From the NCBI RefSeq assembly GCF_006334915.2, contig NZ_VDMA02000004.1:62001-126000 (forward strand): DNA of 64,000 nt, read 5' to 3'. Below, in pieces: positions 8,130 through 16,490 of this stretch (position 1 is the first letter of the stretch; every line of letters begins with the position of its first letter). Source of the DNA: Microbispora catharanthi. Lineage in GTDB: Bacteria; Actinomycetota; Actinomycetes; Streptosporangiales; Streptosporangiaceae. Made by a program: the position numbers and the translations under genes. The notes beneath the pieces were generated by a model. That model saw nothing but the letters and a program-made list of their open reading frames with translations. It did no database searches and was not told the origin of the DNA.

Positions 8130-9164
8130 ATGCGAGCGACCTTGATTTACGGCGCCGGCGACGTGCGGGTGGAGAACGTGCCCGACCCGGTGATCGAGCA
8201 GTCCACGGACGCCGTGGTGCGGGTGCTGCGCGCCTGCATCTGCGGCAGCGACCTTTGGCCCTACCGGTCGCGGGCCGCCACAGAGCACGGCGACCGCATC
8301 GGCCACGAGTTCCTCGGCGTGGTCGAGGAGACCGGCTCCGAGGTGCGCGGGCTGCACCGGGGTGACGTGGTGGTCGCGCCGTTCGTCTGGTCCGACAACA
8401 CCTGCGACTTCTGCTCGGAGGGCCTGCAGACGTCGTGCCGGCATGGCGGGATGTGGGCCAGGAACGGCGTCGACGGCGGCCAGGGCGAGGCCGTGCGCGT
8501 GCCGCAGGCGCAGGGCACGCTGGTGAGGCTGCCGGTAAGCGAGGACTCGGCTCTCCTGCCGTCGCTGCTCACCCTGTCCGACGTGTTCCCCACCGGCTAC
8601 CACTGTGCGGTCAGGGCCGGTGTGAACGCGCGTACGACGGTGACCGTTATCGGCGACGGCGCGGTCGGCCTGTCGGCGGTGCTGTCGGCCAGGCGCCTGG
8701 GCGCCGAGCGGATCATCCTGATGGGGCGGCACAAGGACCGCACCGACCTCGGCCGCGAGTTCGGCGCCACCGACGTGGTCGCCGAACGCGGTGAGGAGGG
8801 CGTCGAAAGGGTCAGGGAACTGACCGGCGGCGACGGCACCCACGCGGTGCTGGAGTGCGTCGGGCTGGAGCAGGCCGTGGACACCGCCTTCGGAGTGGTC
8901 CGCGACGGCGGCGTGGTCGGCCGGGTCGGCGCCCCGCAGTACGAGAAGGTGCCGATGGGGTCCCGGGAGTTCATGAGGAACATCACCCTGACCGGCGGTG
9001 TCGCACCGGCCCGCGCCTACATCGAGGAACTCCTGCCCGACGTGCTCGACGGCACGATCGAGCCGGGTCGCGTGTTCGACCGCACCGTGAACCTGGAGGA
9101 GGTGCCCGACGGCTACCGTGCCATGGCCGCCCGTCAGGCGCTGAAGGTGCTCATCACGCCCTGA
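8130..9164 (+). CDS. zinc-dependent alcohol dehydrogenase (MDR superfamily)
   Basis: A 344-residue medium-chain dehydrogenase/reductase. The N-terminal GroES-like domain has the catalytic zinc ligands (ICGSDLW and GHEFLGVVEE) and a structural-zinc lobe with three of the usual four cysteines (CDFCSEGLQTSC). The Rossmann domain carries VIGDGAVGLSAVLSARRLGA and a following basic MGRHKDR, which may favour NADP(H). It should oxidise an alcohol or reduce an aldehyde; the substrate is unknown. ATG 8130 follows GGAAGG. Convergent genes and terminators on both sides make it a single-gene unit. Confidence 0.88.
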   Translation: MRATLIYGAGDVRVENVPDPVIEQSTDAVVRVLRACICGSDLWPYRSRAATEHGDRIGHEFLGVVEETGSEVRGLHRGDVVVAPFVWSDNTCDFCSEGLQTSCRHGGMWARNGVDGGQGEAVRVPQAQGTLVRLPVSEDSALLPSLLTLSDVFPTGYHCAVRAGVNARTTVTVIGDGAVGLSAVLSARRLGAERIILMGRHKDRTDLGREFGATDVVAERGEEGVERVRELTGGDGTHAVLECVGLEQAVDTAFGVVRDGGVVGRVGAPQYEKVPMGSREFMRNITLTGGVAPARAYIEELLPDVLDGTIEPGRVFDRTVNLEEVPDGYRAMAARQALKVLITP

Positions 9165-9169
9165 CCCGT

Positions 9170-9198
9170 CCCCCGCGCTGTCCCCGGTTCCGCGGGGG
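9170..9198 (+). terminator. hairpin after alcohol dehydrogenase
   Basis: CCCCCGCG (9170-9177) and CGCGGGGG (9191-9198) form an 8-bp GC stem with a 13-base loop five bases after the stop codon. No T-run. Confidence 0.5.
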
Positions 9199-9236
9199 TA
9201 GCGTGGCTCGAAGATCGAGTTGAGGGGGGCGGACCG

Positions 9237-9740
9237 GTGCTGCCGATCGGCGAGATGCTGCGGGTGCTGAACGCGCTGGAGGCCGCCGGATGCGAGGTCT
9301 GGGTCGCCGGCGGCTGGGGGATCGACGTCCTGGTCGGACGCGTCACCCGGGACCATCATGACCTCGACCTGCTCCATCGGGCCGAACAGGAGCGGCTGGT
9401 GATCGGCGAGCTGGAGTCGTCCGGGTACGCCGAGCGGCCCGGCGCGGTGCCCGGGCGGCCGGCCAGGTTCGTCATGGCCGACGGCCATGGGCACGAGCTC
9501 GATCTCCATCCGCTGCACGTCGCCGAGGACGGCTCGGCCGTGCAGCACCTGGACGACCGCGGCGCGGCGCTCCACTACCCGGCCGCGGCCTTCGTCACGG
9601 GCACGATCGAGGGCGTGCGGGTGCGCTGCCTGTCCGCCGGCCAGCAGGTCGCCTTCCACCAGGGCTACGATCCTCGCGACCGTGACCTGCACGACATGGC
9701 GAGCCTGCGCGCGGCGTTCGGCGTCACCACGCACTTCTGA
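9237..9740 (+). CDS. nucleotidyltransferase, lincosamide/aminoglycoside type
   Basis: A 167-residue polymerase-beta-like nucleotidyltransferase. VWVAGGWGIDVLVGR followed by DHHDLDLL matches the GG...HxDxD active-site pattern of Lnu-type lincosamide nucleotidyltransferases and AadA-like enzymes, with a further acidic residue in GHELDLHPLH. Such proteins transfer AMP to a hydroxyl group. Many chromosomal actinobacterial copies have no proven antibiotic substrate, so resistance is only a possibility. GTG 9237 follows AGGGGGGCGGACC. It ends 18 bp from the convergent AraC gene. Confidence 0.8.
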   Translation: MLPIGEMLRVLNALEAAGCEVWVAGGWGIDVLVGRVTRDHHDLDLLHRAEQERLVIGELESSGYAERPGAVPGRPARFVMADGHGHELDLHPLHVAEDGSAVQHLDDRGAALHYPAAAFVTGTIEGVRVRCLSAGQQVAFHQGYDPRDRDLHDMASLRAAFGVTTHF

Positions 9741-9758
9741 ACGCGCCGGGGCGAGCGG

Positions 9759-10460
9759 TCAGGTCGCGTACAGGAGCGACAGCGGCTGCGCCGGCTTCCG
9801 ATCGCCCAGCTGCGTGGCGGTCCGCCCGATGTAACGGCTCAAGGACCGTGCCAGGTGCGGTTGGTCGAAGTATCCGAGCCGGTGGATCACGTCGTGGACC
9901 GGCACGCCCTCCTGGATCAGGACCGCCGCCCGCCTGGCGCGGTCGATCTGCCGGACCGCGCCGCGGGTGAGCCCGGTCGCCGCCTGGAAGCGCCGCTGCA
10001 CGGTGCGTTCGGACACGTCCGGCGGCGCGCCGCGGAGCACCGCGGCGACGAGCGGGTCGCGCTCCACGACACCCTCGCGCACCAGCCGCCGCACGAACGC
10101 CTCGGCGTTGTCCCAGTCGGGCAGGTGCCAGGTGGAACCCTTCAGCCAGAAGGACCTGCGCGTCGTGCCGGGAATCTCCGCGGACCCGTCCACGAGGCGG
10201 CCGAGGGGAAGATGGGGCATCGCGGTGCCGAGGGAGAAGCTGATCCCGAAGAAGGTGGCCTCCTCGGGAACGGGTGCCTGGCTCGCCCTCGTCTCCGGCC
10301 CCTGGACGGAGGCGCTGACCTGGCCGCGGTGCTCCCAGAAGACCAGGTCCCAATGGGCCGTCGCGACCGCCGTCATCTGTTCCACGTCACGGCTGCTGCT
10401 ACGCCACACCCGCTCGATGTAGGGCGAGTCGGACGATCTACTCTCGATGTGCAGGCCCAT
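9759..10460 (-). CDS. AraC family transcriptional regulator
   Basis: A 233-residue protein with a cupin-like N-terminal part (residues 1-120, including WDLVFWEHRGQV and FGISFSLGTAMPHLPL) and a C-terminal AraC HTH (about 135-225): SERTVQRRFQAATGLTRGAVRQIDRARRA and LIQEGVPVHDVIHRLGYFDQPHLARSLSRYIG, the two-helix signature. ATG 10460 is chosen because GGGGGGAGCC lies at proper spacing and the frame upstream has no similarity. The target is unknown; it is convergent with the nucleotidyltransferase gene. Confidence 0.85.
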   Translation of the reverse strand: MGLHIESRSSDSPYIERVWRSSSRDVEQMTAVATAHWDLVFWEHRGQVSASVQGPETRASQAPVPEEATFFGISFSLGTAMPHLPLGRLVDGSAEIPGTTRRSFWLKGSTWHLPDWDNAEAFVRRLVREGVVERDPLVAAVLRGAPPDVSERTVQRRFQAATGLTRGAVRQIDRARRAAVLIQEGVPVHDVIHRLGYFDQPHLARSLSRYIGRTATQLGDRKPAQPLSLLYAT

Positions 10461-10736
10461 CCGGTGGCTCCCCCCTGACTCGCGGAACATGGTCATGCGG
10501 GCCCTGCCCAGGCCGTTTACCCGATCATGGTACGTCCCCTGGACGACAGAGCGATGAGCAGGCGGCACCCGCCGAGCCGTGCCGCCGGTCATCCGTGCGG
10601 TCCCGGGTCGGAACGCTCCCGCGGGGCCGGGCAGGACGATCTCGAAGAAGCCCCGCGCCCCGGTAGGCGCCGAGGCCGGGGAGCGCCTGCGGCACGTGCG
10701 CCGGCGAGGTATCCGGAGGGTGGGCCGATGCCGCTC

Positions 10737-11189
10737 TCACACGGGGCTGATCCGGGTGTTGCGGATGTGCTCGTAGACGATCGACGTGCGGACGTCGGCG
10801 ACTTCGGGCCGTTCGGTGAGCTTGTCGATCACGAACGCGTACAGGCTGGCGTTGTCCGGCACCGCCACGTGCACGATGAAGTCCTCCGTGCCGGTCGTCA
10901 CATAGACGCCCAGGGTGTCGGGGAGCGCGCTGACCCAGTTGCGGAAGCCCTCGATGTTGCGCCGTGAGGGGGGACGCACGCGGATGGCGATGAGGGCCTG
11001 GACCGGCCGCCCGATCTCCGCCAGGTCGACGTCGAGGATCGCTCCCCGGATGACGCCGCGCTGACGGAGCGCCCGCGTGCGGTCGAGTGCCGTGGTCGGC
11101 GAGACCCCGACCGAGGCGGCGACGTCACGGTTGGTCTTCCGTGCATCCGACTGCAGTTCCGCCAGGATCGCCTTATCAAGTTCGTCCAT
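10737..11189 (-). CDS. Lrp/AsnC family transcriptional regulator
   Basis: A 150-residue regulator. N-terminal winged HTH (MDELDKAILAELQSDARKTNRDVAASVGVSPTTALDRTRAL, residues 2-45) and a C-terminal RAM domain (about 65-145; VQALIAIRVRPPSRRNIEGF, GVYVTTGTEDFIVHVAV). Family members form octamers and sense amino acids. ATG 11189 begins exactly at the family start; the longer frame to 11288 is AT-rich promoter DNA. It is divergent from a DUF2000 gene, and Lrp regulators typically control their divergent neighbour. Confidence 0.92.
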   Translation of the reverse strand: MDELDKAILAELQSDARKTNRDVAASVGVSPTTALDRTRALRQRGVIRGAILDVDLAEIGRPVQALIAIRVRPPSRRNIEGFRNWVSALPDTLGVYVTTGTEDFIVHVAVPDNASLYAFVIDKLTERPEVADVRTSIVYEHIRNTRISPV

Positions 11190-11204
11190 GCCCGCCTGCA
11201 CGTC

Positions 11205-11290
11205 CTTGCTTTCGATATAAATACGGATTCCTTGCAGCCCAATCGTACGTGTGCCTAGCATCAACCGCGTACGCCCGAACGCATGCACAG
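11205..11290. promoter_or_regulatory. divergent Lrp/DUF2000 promoter region
   Basis: About 110 bp separate the two starts. An AT-rich patch at 11212-11226 (GATATAAATACGG) lies 25-35 bp from the Lrp start and could be its -10 region. Half-symmetric TTGCAGCCCAA at 11231-11241 is a possible Lrp contact. Sites inferred from position. Confidence 0.35.
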
Positions 11291-11299
11291 GAGGTTTGG

Positions 11300-11785
11300 A
11301 TGACGGCCGATGAACAGACGACCTCGGGTATCGGGTTCGCCCCCGAGGAGATCGACCCGGCCCTCCCGACCCGGGCGGCCCGCCTGAAGTGGGTGATCGT
11401 GGTCGACCGCGACCTTCCCGCGGGCCGTGCCGTGAACGCCGCCGTCTGCGTGGCCGCGGCGACCTCGACGACGGTGACCGGGCTCCTCGGCGACGACGCG
11501 GTGGACGCCGACGGCGGCGCCCACCCCGGCCTGCCGTGGGCGGGCTGCTCGGTGCTGGCCGCGGACGCCGCCACGCTGCGCGTCATCCGTGCCAAGGCCG
11601 CGTCGTCCGCCGGGTGCTTCGTGGCGGACATGCCCGCCGCGGCCCAGCGGACGCGGGTCTACGCCGACTACCTCGCGACGATGAAGGAGACCGCGGCCGA
11701 CGACGTCGAGTACTACGCGGTCGGCGTGGTCGGGCCGCGCAACCGGGTGGACAAGATCGTGGGAAAGCTGCCCCTGATGCCGTGA
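11300..11785 (+). CDS. DUF2000 family protein
   Basis: A 161-residue DUF2000 protein (LKWVIVVDRDLPAGRAVNAAVCVAAATS at residues 29-56, LPWAGCSVLAAD, FVADMPAAAQRTRVYADYLATM, YYAVGVVGPRNRVDKIVGKLPLM at the end). The fold resembles peptidyl-tRNA hydrolase 2, but the biochemical role is unknown. ATG 11300 has an excellent ribosome site (CAGGAGG). The divergent Lrp/AsnC regulator and the frequent co-occurrence of this family with amino-acid regulators suggest a role in amino-acid metabolism, an inference only. Confidence 0.85.
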   Translation: MTADEQTTSGIGFAPEEIDPALPTRAARLKWVIVVDRDLPAGRAVNAAVCVAAATSTTVTGLLGDDAVDADGGAHPGLPWAGCSVLAADAATLRVIRAKAASSAGCFVADMPAAAQRTRVYADYLATMKETAADDVEYYAVGVVGPRNRVDKIVGKLPLMP

Positions 11786-11867
11786 CCGGGCATGCCGGGA
11801 CGGTGCCGACTCGGTGCGGGAGCTGTCGGCGGACGGCGTGGTGCGTCCTGACTTTCCAATATTCTCC

Positions 11868-11880
11868 CTGAAAGTTTCAG
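11868..11880. promoter_or_regulatory. GAAA-G-TTTC operator-like site before pectinesterase
   Basis: CTGAAAGTTTCAG, a perfect 13-bp palindrome with a central G, in the 318-bp gap (11786-12103) before the pectinesterase. TTCCAATAT (11854-11862) lies next to it, as at the cellulase promoter. This gap holds no gene I can support. Confidence 0.5.
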
Positions 11881-12103
11881 CCGGTCCTGGATCCCGTCCG
11901 TCGTCTTCGGTGGTTCCTGTGCAAGTGAGAGCCGTCGTACGCGGAAAGCCGCCGCGGCGCGTCGTTGACCGGTGATCGATGGGCTCGTAACTTGATGCGC
12001 GATGTTCCTGTAGATGAACGTTGTTCAGGTGCATGAAAACCCTTGTGGGGCCAGGAATCAATCCTCGGTCAGGGGCCCTGCACGACCTGCAAGGAGCTCG
12101 GGT

Positions 12104-13546
12104 TTGAAAAGCAGAACCACAACCGGCGCCGGGCTGATCGGCGTCCTCGCCGGAGTCACCGCCCTGACCGGCCTGGCCACCGCCACAACGGCGCAGGCCG
12201 CGACCGGATGCGCCGTGACCTACACCACCAACGACTGGCCGGGCGGCTTCACCGCCGCCATCACGATCCAGAACCTGGGCAGCGCGATCAACGGCTGGAC
12301 CCTCGGGTTCACCTTCCCCGACAGCGGCCAGAAGGTCGACACCGGATGGTCGGCCACCTTCAGCCAGAGCGGGCAGAACGTCACGGCCACGAACGTGGAC
12401 TACAACGCCGCCATCGCCACCGGCGGATCGGTGTCCATCGGCTTCAACGGCAGCTGGTCGGGATCCAACCCCACGCCGGCCTCCTTCACCCTGAACGGCG
12501 TCACCTGCACCGGCTCCACCATCACCTCCTCACCCACACCGTCGCCCACCCCCACACTCTCGCCCTCGGCTTCGCCCACCCCCACGCTCTCGCCCTCGGC
12601 TTCGCCCTCACCCACGCGCTCACCCTCGCCGTCGCCCACACCCTCGCCCACCAGCGGGAAGCCCACGGTGGCGGCCGACGGGACCGGCACGTACCGGACC
12701 GTGCAGGCGGCGATCGACGCGGTGGCCTCGGGCAACTCCAGCCGGAAGGTGATCACGATCAAGCCGGGCACGTACCGGGAGATCGTCACGATCCCGGCGA
12801 ACAAGCCGTACATCACGCTGCAGGGTCTGGGCTCGTCGCCCGGGGACGTCGTGATCGTCGACAACCACTACGCCGGGGGGAACGGCGGCACCTTCAACAG
12901 CGCCACCGCGTTCGTGAACGGCCACGACTCCGCCCTGACCAACCTGACGATCTCCAACGACTACGTGGAGGACGGCACCACCGTCAACCAGCAGGCCGTC
13001 GCGCTGAACCTCAACGCCGACCGGGCGGTCCTGTCGAACGTCCGCCTGCTCGGCGACCAGGACACCTTCCTGATCAACGACTCCGCCCGCACCTACGTCA
13101 AGAGCTCCTACATCGAGGGCACCGTCGACTTCATCTTCGGGGGTGGCACCGCGGTTCTGAACGACTGCGACATCTACGAGAAGCGCAGCAGCGGCGCCCC
13201 CATCACCGCCGCCAGGACCGACGCCGCCAAGACCTACGGCTTCCTCGTCTACCGGTCCCGCATCACCGGCGCGGCCGGAAACACCACCCAGCTGGGGAGG
13301 CCCTGGGGCCCCAGCGCTCAGGTGCTCTACCGGGAGTCGTCGCTCAGCTCGACCATCAAGACCTCCCAGCCTTGGACCGACATGTCCGGCAACTCCTGGA
13401 AGAACGCCCGCTTCTTCGAATACAAGAACACCGGCGCGGGCGCCACGGTGAATTCCAACCGCCCGCAGATGAGCGACTCGCAGGCGTCCAACTACACACC
13501 GCAGAAGTACCTGGCCGGATCCGACGGCTGGAACCCGATCGGGTGA
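12104..13546 (+). CDS. secreted pectinesterase with CBM2
   Basis: A 480-residue enzyme that removes methyl esters from pectin. Signal peptide (about 1-34, ending TTAQAA), CBM2 module (ATGCAVTYTTNDWPGGFTAAI to LNGVTC, about 35-135), a PTPSPTPTLSPS linker, then a right-handed beta-helix pectinesterase domain (about 184-480). Active-site residues are visible: D320 in GDQDTF, D342 in GTVDFIFGGG and the arginine in QLGRPWGP. TTG 12104 is chosen because AAGGAGC lies 6 bp upstream; the frame could open at ATG 12014 but would place 30 odd residues before the signal peptide. The CBM2 resembles that of the nearby cellulase, and both share operator-like sites. Confidence 0.93.
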   Translation: MKSRTTTGAGLIGVLAGVTALTGLATATTAQAATGCAVTYTTNDWPGGFTAAITIQNLGSAINGWTLGFTFPDSGQKVDTGWSATFSQSGQNVTATNVDYNAAIATGGSVSIGFNGSWSGSNPTPASFTLNGVTCTGSTITSSPTPSPTPTLSPSASPTPTLSPSASPSPTRSPSPSPTPSPTSGKPTVAADGTGTYRTVQAAIDAVASGNSSRKVITIKPGTYREIVTIPANKPYITLQGLGSSPGDVVIVDNHYAGGNGGTFNSATAFVNGHDSALTNLTISNDYVEDGTTVNQQAVALNLNADRAVLSNVRLLGDQDTFLINDSARTYVKSSYIEGTVDFIFGGGTAVLNDCDIYEKRSSGAPITAARTDAAKTYGFLVYRSRITGAAGNTTQLGRPWGPSAQVLYRESSLSSTIKTSQPWTDMSGNSWKNARFFEYKNTGAGATVNSNRPQMSDSQASNYTPQKYLAGSDGWNPIG

Positions 13547-13585
13547 GTCCCGGCTGAGGCATCCGGTTCGCATGCCGTCCGGGAC
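13547..13585 (+). terminator. inverted repeat after pectinesterase
   Basis: GTCCCGG (13547-13553) and CCGGGAC (13579-13585) flank an inner GCAT/ATGC pair immediately after the stop. It also lies before the convergent ACT-domain gene and could serve both. Confidence 0.4.
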
Positions 13586-13611
13586 ACCCGGATGACCGAC
13601 GACGTCGAGCA

Positions 13612-14007
13612 CTACGAGTCGGGCGTGCGCAGGTGGCGGGTGTCCACCCGGTGTCCCGCCTCCTCCAGGACGGTGATCGCCTGCTTGATCCTCGGCTCGG
13701 GCACGAGGACCAGGTCGGCGTGGAACGTCGAGGCGACGAACACCGGGACGGCCGCCTCGGCCAAGGGGTTCAGGATCGCCGCCAGCATGCCCGGGACGTC
13801 CAGTTCGTGTCCCGTGCCCCCGCCGTACAGACCGATCCACCGGTCGCCGGACCCCGTCGGCCAGGCCTCGCGGATCACGGTGAGGCCCTCCGGGGCGCGG
13901 ACGAGCGCGATCCAGTCGTCGTCTTCGGGGAACGTGGCCTGCGGCAGGTGCTGGACGGCGAACACGGACGGCACGATGCCGAGCTGCTGGGCGGCGGGTG
14001 AGGTCAT
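13612..14007 (-). CDS. ACT domain-containing protein
   Basis: A 131-residue protein of the ACT_7/CASTOR-like type: an N-terminal half with DDDWIALVRAPEGLTVIREA and a C-terminal ACT unit with LDVPGMLAAILNPLAEAAVPVFVASTFHADLVLVPEPRIKQAITVLEEAGH. ACT folds bind amino acids as regulators; this stand-alone protein has no catalytic domain. ATG 14007. It precedes no obvious partner; the DUF6461-like gene upstream is on the same strand, 45 bp away, and may be cotranscribed. Confidence 0.82.
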   Translation of the reverse strand: MTSPAAQQLGIVPSVFAVQHLPQATFPEDDDWIALVRAPEGLTVIREAWPTGSGDRWIGLYGGGTGHELDVPGMLAAILNPLAEAAVPVFVASTFHADLVLVPEPRIKQAITVLEEAGHRVDTRHLRTPDS

Positions 14008-14052
14008 GACCCGTGTGTAGCAGAGCCCCCCGACAAGACACAGACAAGACGC

Positions 14053-14706
14053 CTAGACCTGGGACCACTCGGTGATGGAGGCGACCAGCAGCGGCCCGTC
14101 GAAGGAGTCCGGGGCGAGGGCCACCCCGGTGATCCTGGCGGCGAGCGCGAACGCCTTGGGGAGCGCGTCGTCCCACCGGGTGTCCCAGGCCGCCTTGCCG
14201 GTCGTGGCGGTCAGCGGCAGCCCGACCCTGCGCATCGGCTCCTTCAGCCGGTCCGGGTCGCTGCCCCAGCGGTTGACCGAGGCGTGCGGTGTGAAGGCGG
14301 TGAGGATCTCGCCGTCCACGGCGTACAGGAAGCTGTGCTCGGCGTAGTCGTGACGTCCGACGGCCACCGCCTCGCATCCCTGCGCGAGGCGCGCGAGGTT
14401 CTCGCCCAGCGCGGTGTGCCAGCCACACGGTTCGATCGCCATGCTCCATTCGCCGATGCGGGTGATGCCGACGTATCCGCCGCCGTCGCCGCCGTCGGTC
14501 TCCTCGATGAACTCCGCGATCTCGTCGTCGAGTTCGCCGAAGCTCATCGAGCGGACCGCCGCTCCGGCGGGCTCGAAACGGGCCGCGACATCGGCGGGCT
14601 CCACCCCGTGGAAGAACGACACGGTGAAGATGTCGCCCAGCGGGTTGCGCACGTTGTCCGTCGCCGGGGCCGTCAGCCACCGGAAGGGGGCGAGACGATC
14701 GGGCAC
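14053..14706 (-). CDS. DUF6461-like protein
   Basis: A 217-residue actinobacterial protein of unknown function. DIFTVSFFHGVEPADVAARF near the N-terminus, then YVGITRIGEWSMAIEPCGWHTAL and YAVDGEILTAFTP, match what I recall of DUF6461, which has no known activity. No signal peptide or membrane segment. GTG 14706 follows AAGGGAGCCCAG. The assignment to DUF6461 is from memory of the pattern and is moderate. Confidence 0.7.
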   Translation of the reverse strand: MPDRLAPFRWLTAPATDNVRNPLGDIFTVSFFHGVEPADVAARFEPAGAAVRSMSFGELDDEIAEFIEETDGGDGGGYVGITRIGEWSMAIEPCGWHTALGENLARLAQGCEAVAVGRHDYAEHSFLYAVDGEILTAFTPHASVNRWGSDPDRLKEPMRRVGLPLTATTGKAAWDTRWDDALPKAFALAARITGVALAPDSFDGPLLVASITEWSQV

Positions 14707-14872
14707 CTGGGCTCCCTTGGTCGTTTCGCGACATCGTGGCAGCCGCCGCCGACAAAATCGGGGCCATGGCCGTTCGCCGCGTTCCTGTCCTCCGGCAGCG
14801 GGACGCCGCCGATGTCAAGAGGATCGCGGCGCGCTCCTGGAACCGGCTTGGATCTTGCTGAAACCCGCGTCG

Positions 14873-16489
14873 TCACGGGGTGGGCACGACGGCCTTCGAG
14901 ACGAGCCGGTCGCGGGCGAAGCACAGGCGGTAGGCGCGGTCGGGACCGGTCTTCATGGTGTAGTAGACGCAGTCCTGGCCGCGTGGTGGAGCCGGAGTGC
15001 CGTCCGGCGGGCCGTCCCTGGTGAACGCGGGCAGCCGGGACCGCGCGTCGTCGCGTGGTTCGCCCACCTTCAGCCCCTCGTACGTCGCCGGGTCGAGGAC
15101 GGAGAACGACGAGCTGACGAAGTGCAACGGGATCAGGAGCGCGAAGATCCCGGTCAGCACGGCCGTGGGAATCCCCACCGCCTGCGCCAGGCGCCGCCGC
15201 ACCCGCCGCCGGGCGAGGTGCAGTTCCCGGGTCGCCGTGGTCTCGGGCGTGCCGGGGCCGGCCGCTGTCCGCACCTGCTCGTGAGCCGCCCGGACGCCGG
15301 TGACGGGCAGTTCGGCCGTGACCTCGAAACCCCCGCCGGGAGCCGGGCCGGCCCCCAGGACGCCGCCCGCCAGGCGCACCCGTTCCGCCAGCCCGACGAG
15401 CCCGGAACCGCCCGAGGCCACGCCCGGTGGGGCCGCCGCCGGGGCCGGGTCGTTGACCACGCGGAGCGTGACGACGCCGTCGCCGGACGCGAGCCGGACG
15501 CGTACGGTCGCGCCGGGAGCGTGTTTGGCGGCGTTCGTCAGGGCCTCCTGAAGCACGCGGCGCACGGCGAGCGCGGTCATCGGGGGCAGTCCGTCGATGT
15601 CGCCCCGGTGGTCGCCCCGGTGGTCGCCCCGGTGGTCGCCCCGGTGGTCGCCCGGGGGGTCGTCCGGGTGCTCGACGACGATCGGCACACCGGAGTCGCG
15701 GGCGCGCTCGACGAGCGTCTCGACGCTCTCCTCACGTGGCGGCACGGCGACGTCCTCGTCGTCGTCCGCACGCAGCACGCCGATGATCTCGCGCAGCCGC
15801 TCGGTCGCGGCCGCGGCGGCCTCACGCAGCTCGCGTACGGCCGTCTGCTGCCGCGAGTCCAGGCCCGGATCGAGCTCCAGGGCGCCGGCGCGCACCGCGA
15901 GGAGCGTCAGGTCGTGGCCGAGCGAGTCGTGCATGTCGCCCGCGATGCGCGCCCTCTCCCGCAGGCGGGCACGGTCGGCGACGGCCCGCTGCTCGCGCTC
16001 CAGCCGGTCGGCGAGCAGCCAGCCCGTGCGGACCAGTTCGGCGTGCTGGCGGCGCCAGCGGCCGAGCAGCCAGGGCACCACCACCGCGAGCAGCAGCGTG
16101 ATGAGCTGCGTGGGCCAGCCCCACAGGTCGCGCAGGACGAGCGCGGACAGCGGCAGCCCGGCGAGGGCGACGGCCGCGAAGAACCACAGCGCCGGCCGGG
16201 CGGTCGCCATCCGGTGCCCGGCCAGGTAGCCGAAGACCACCAGCGCCGCCCACGTCCAGGACAGGGGGCCGAACATCTGCACGTCCAGGGCCAGGCTCAC
16301 CGCCACCGGTACGGCGAGCGCCGCCAGCGGCCACCTCCGGCTCATTGCCGTGGCGGCCCCGAACAGCGGCACGGCCACGGCCGCCACCGCCACCTGCCGG
16401 GCGTCGGCGTCATCGACGGCCAGCGCGACGGGCGGCCCGCACACCGCCAGCCACAGCCCGAGGTCGAGCAGACGGGACGGCCGCACCAC
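14873..16489 (-). CDS. sensor histidine kinase with C-terminal membrane extension
   Basis: A 538-residue kinase. Four or five membrane helices (about 8-142), a HisKA_3 box (ARIAGDMHDSLGHDL; His about 187), then the HATPase with EALTNAAKHAPG and GSGLVGLAERVRLAGG. Between H-box and ATPase lies an unusual (GDHR)4 stretch coded by 12-bp tandem repeats. After the ATPase a further transmembrane helix (about 440-462, PTAVLTGIFALLIPLHFV) and an outer domain of about 75 residues with two cysteines (YEGLKVGEPRDDARSRLP...CVYYTMKT...YRLCFARDRLV) follow; this is not normal for the family and resembles a BamE/SmpA-like fold. GTG 16489 follows GGAGGG. It partners the LuxR regulator immediately upstream. Confidence 0.88.
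   Translation of the reverse strand: MVRPSRLLDLGLWLAVCGPPVALAVDDADARQVAVAAVAVPLFGAATAMSRRWPLAALAVPVAVSLALDVQMFGPLSWTWAALVVFGYLAGHRMATARPALWFFAAVALAGLPLSALVLRDLWGWPTQLITLLLAVVVPWLLGRWRRQHAELVRTGWLLADRLEREQRAVADRARLRERARIAGDMHDSLGHDLTLLAVRAGALELDPGLDSRQQTAVRELREAAAAATERLREIIGVLRADDDEDVAVPPREESVETLVERARDSGVPIVVEHPDDPPGDHRGDHRGDHRGDHRGDIDGLPPMTALAVRRVLQEALTNAAKHAPGATVRVRLASGDGVVTLRVVNDPAPAAAPPGVASGGSGLVGLAERVRLAGGVLGAGPAPGGGFEVTAELPVTGVRAAHEQVRTAAGPGTPETTATRELHLARRRVRRRLAQAVGIPTAVLTGIFALLIPLHFVSSSFSVLDPATYEGLKVGEPRDDARSRLPAFTRDGPPDGTPAPPRGQDCVYYTMKTGPDRAYRLCFARDRLVSKAVVPTP
15601..15660. repeat. 12-bp tandem repeat inside histidine kinase
   Basis: Four exact 12-bp units (CGCCCCGGTGGT) from 15601 to 15648 plus one imperfect unit to 15660, coding GDHR repeats on the minus strand. 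The unit is a multiple of three, so copy changes keep the frame. Confidence 0.85.
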
Positions 16490-16490
16490 C

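Noticed and set aside
6906..9734. A continuous 942-codon minus-strand frame over trpD and the alcohol dehydrogenase region
   Set aside because: Only the last 350 codons match a protein (TrpD). The rest is antisense to well-supported plus-strand genes and has no homology.
12620..14818. A 732-codon minus-strand frame across the pectinesterase and ACT/DUF6461-like genes
   Set aside because: It is a GC-skew artefact antisense or out of frame to three recognisable genes.
15601..15660. Tandem repeats that could be a CRISPR array
   Set aside because: 12-bp units with no spacers, inside a coding frame; no cas genes in the window.
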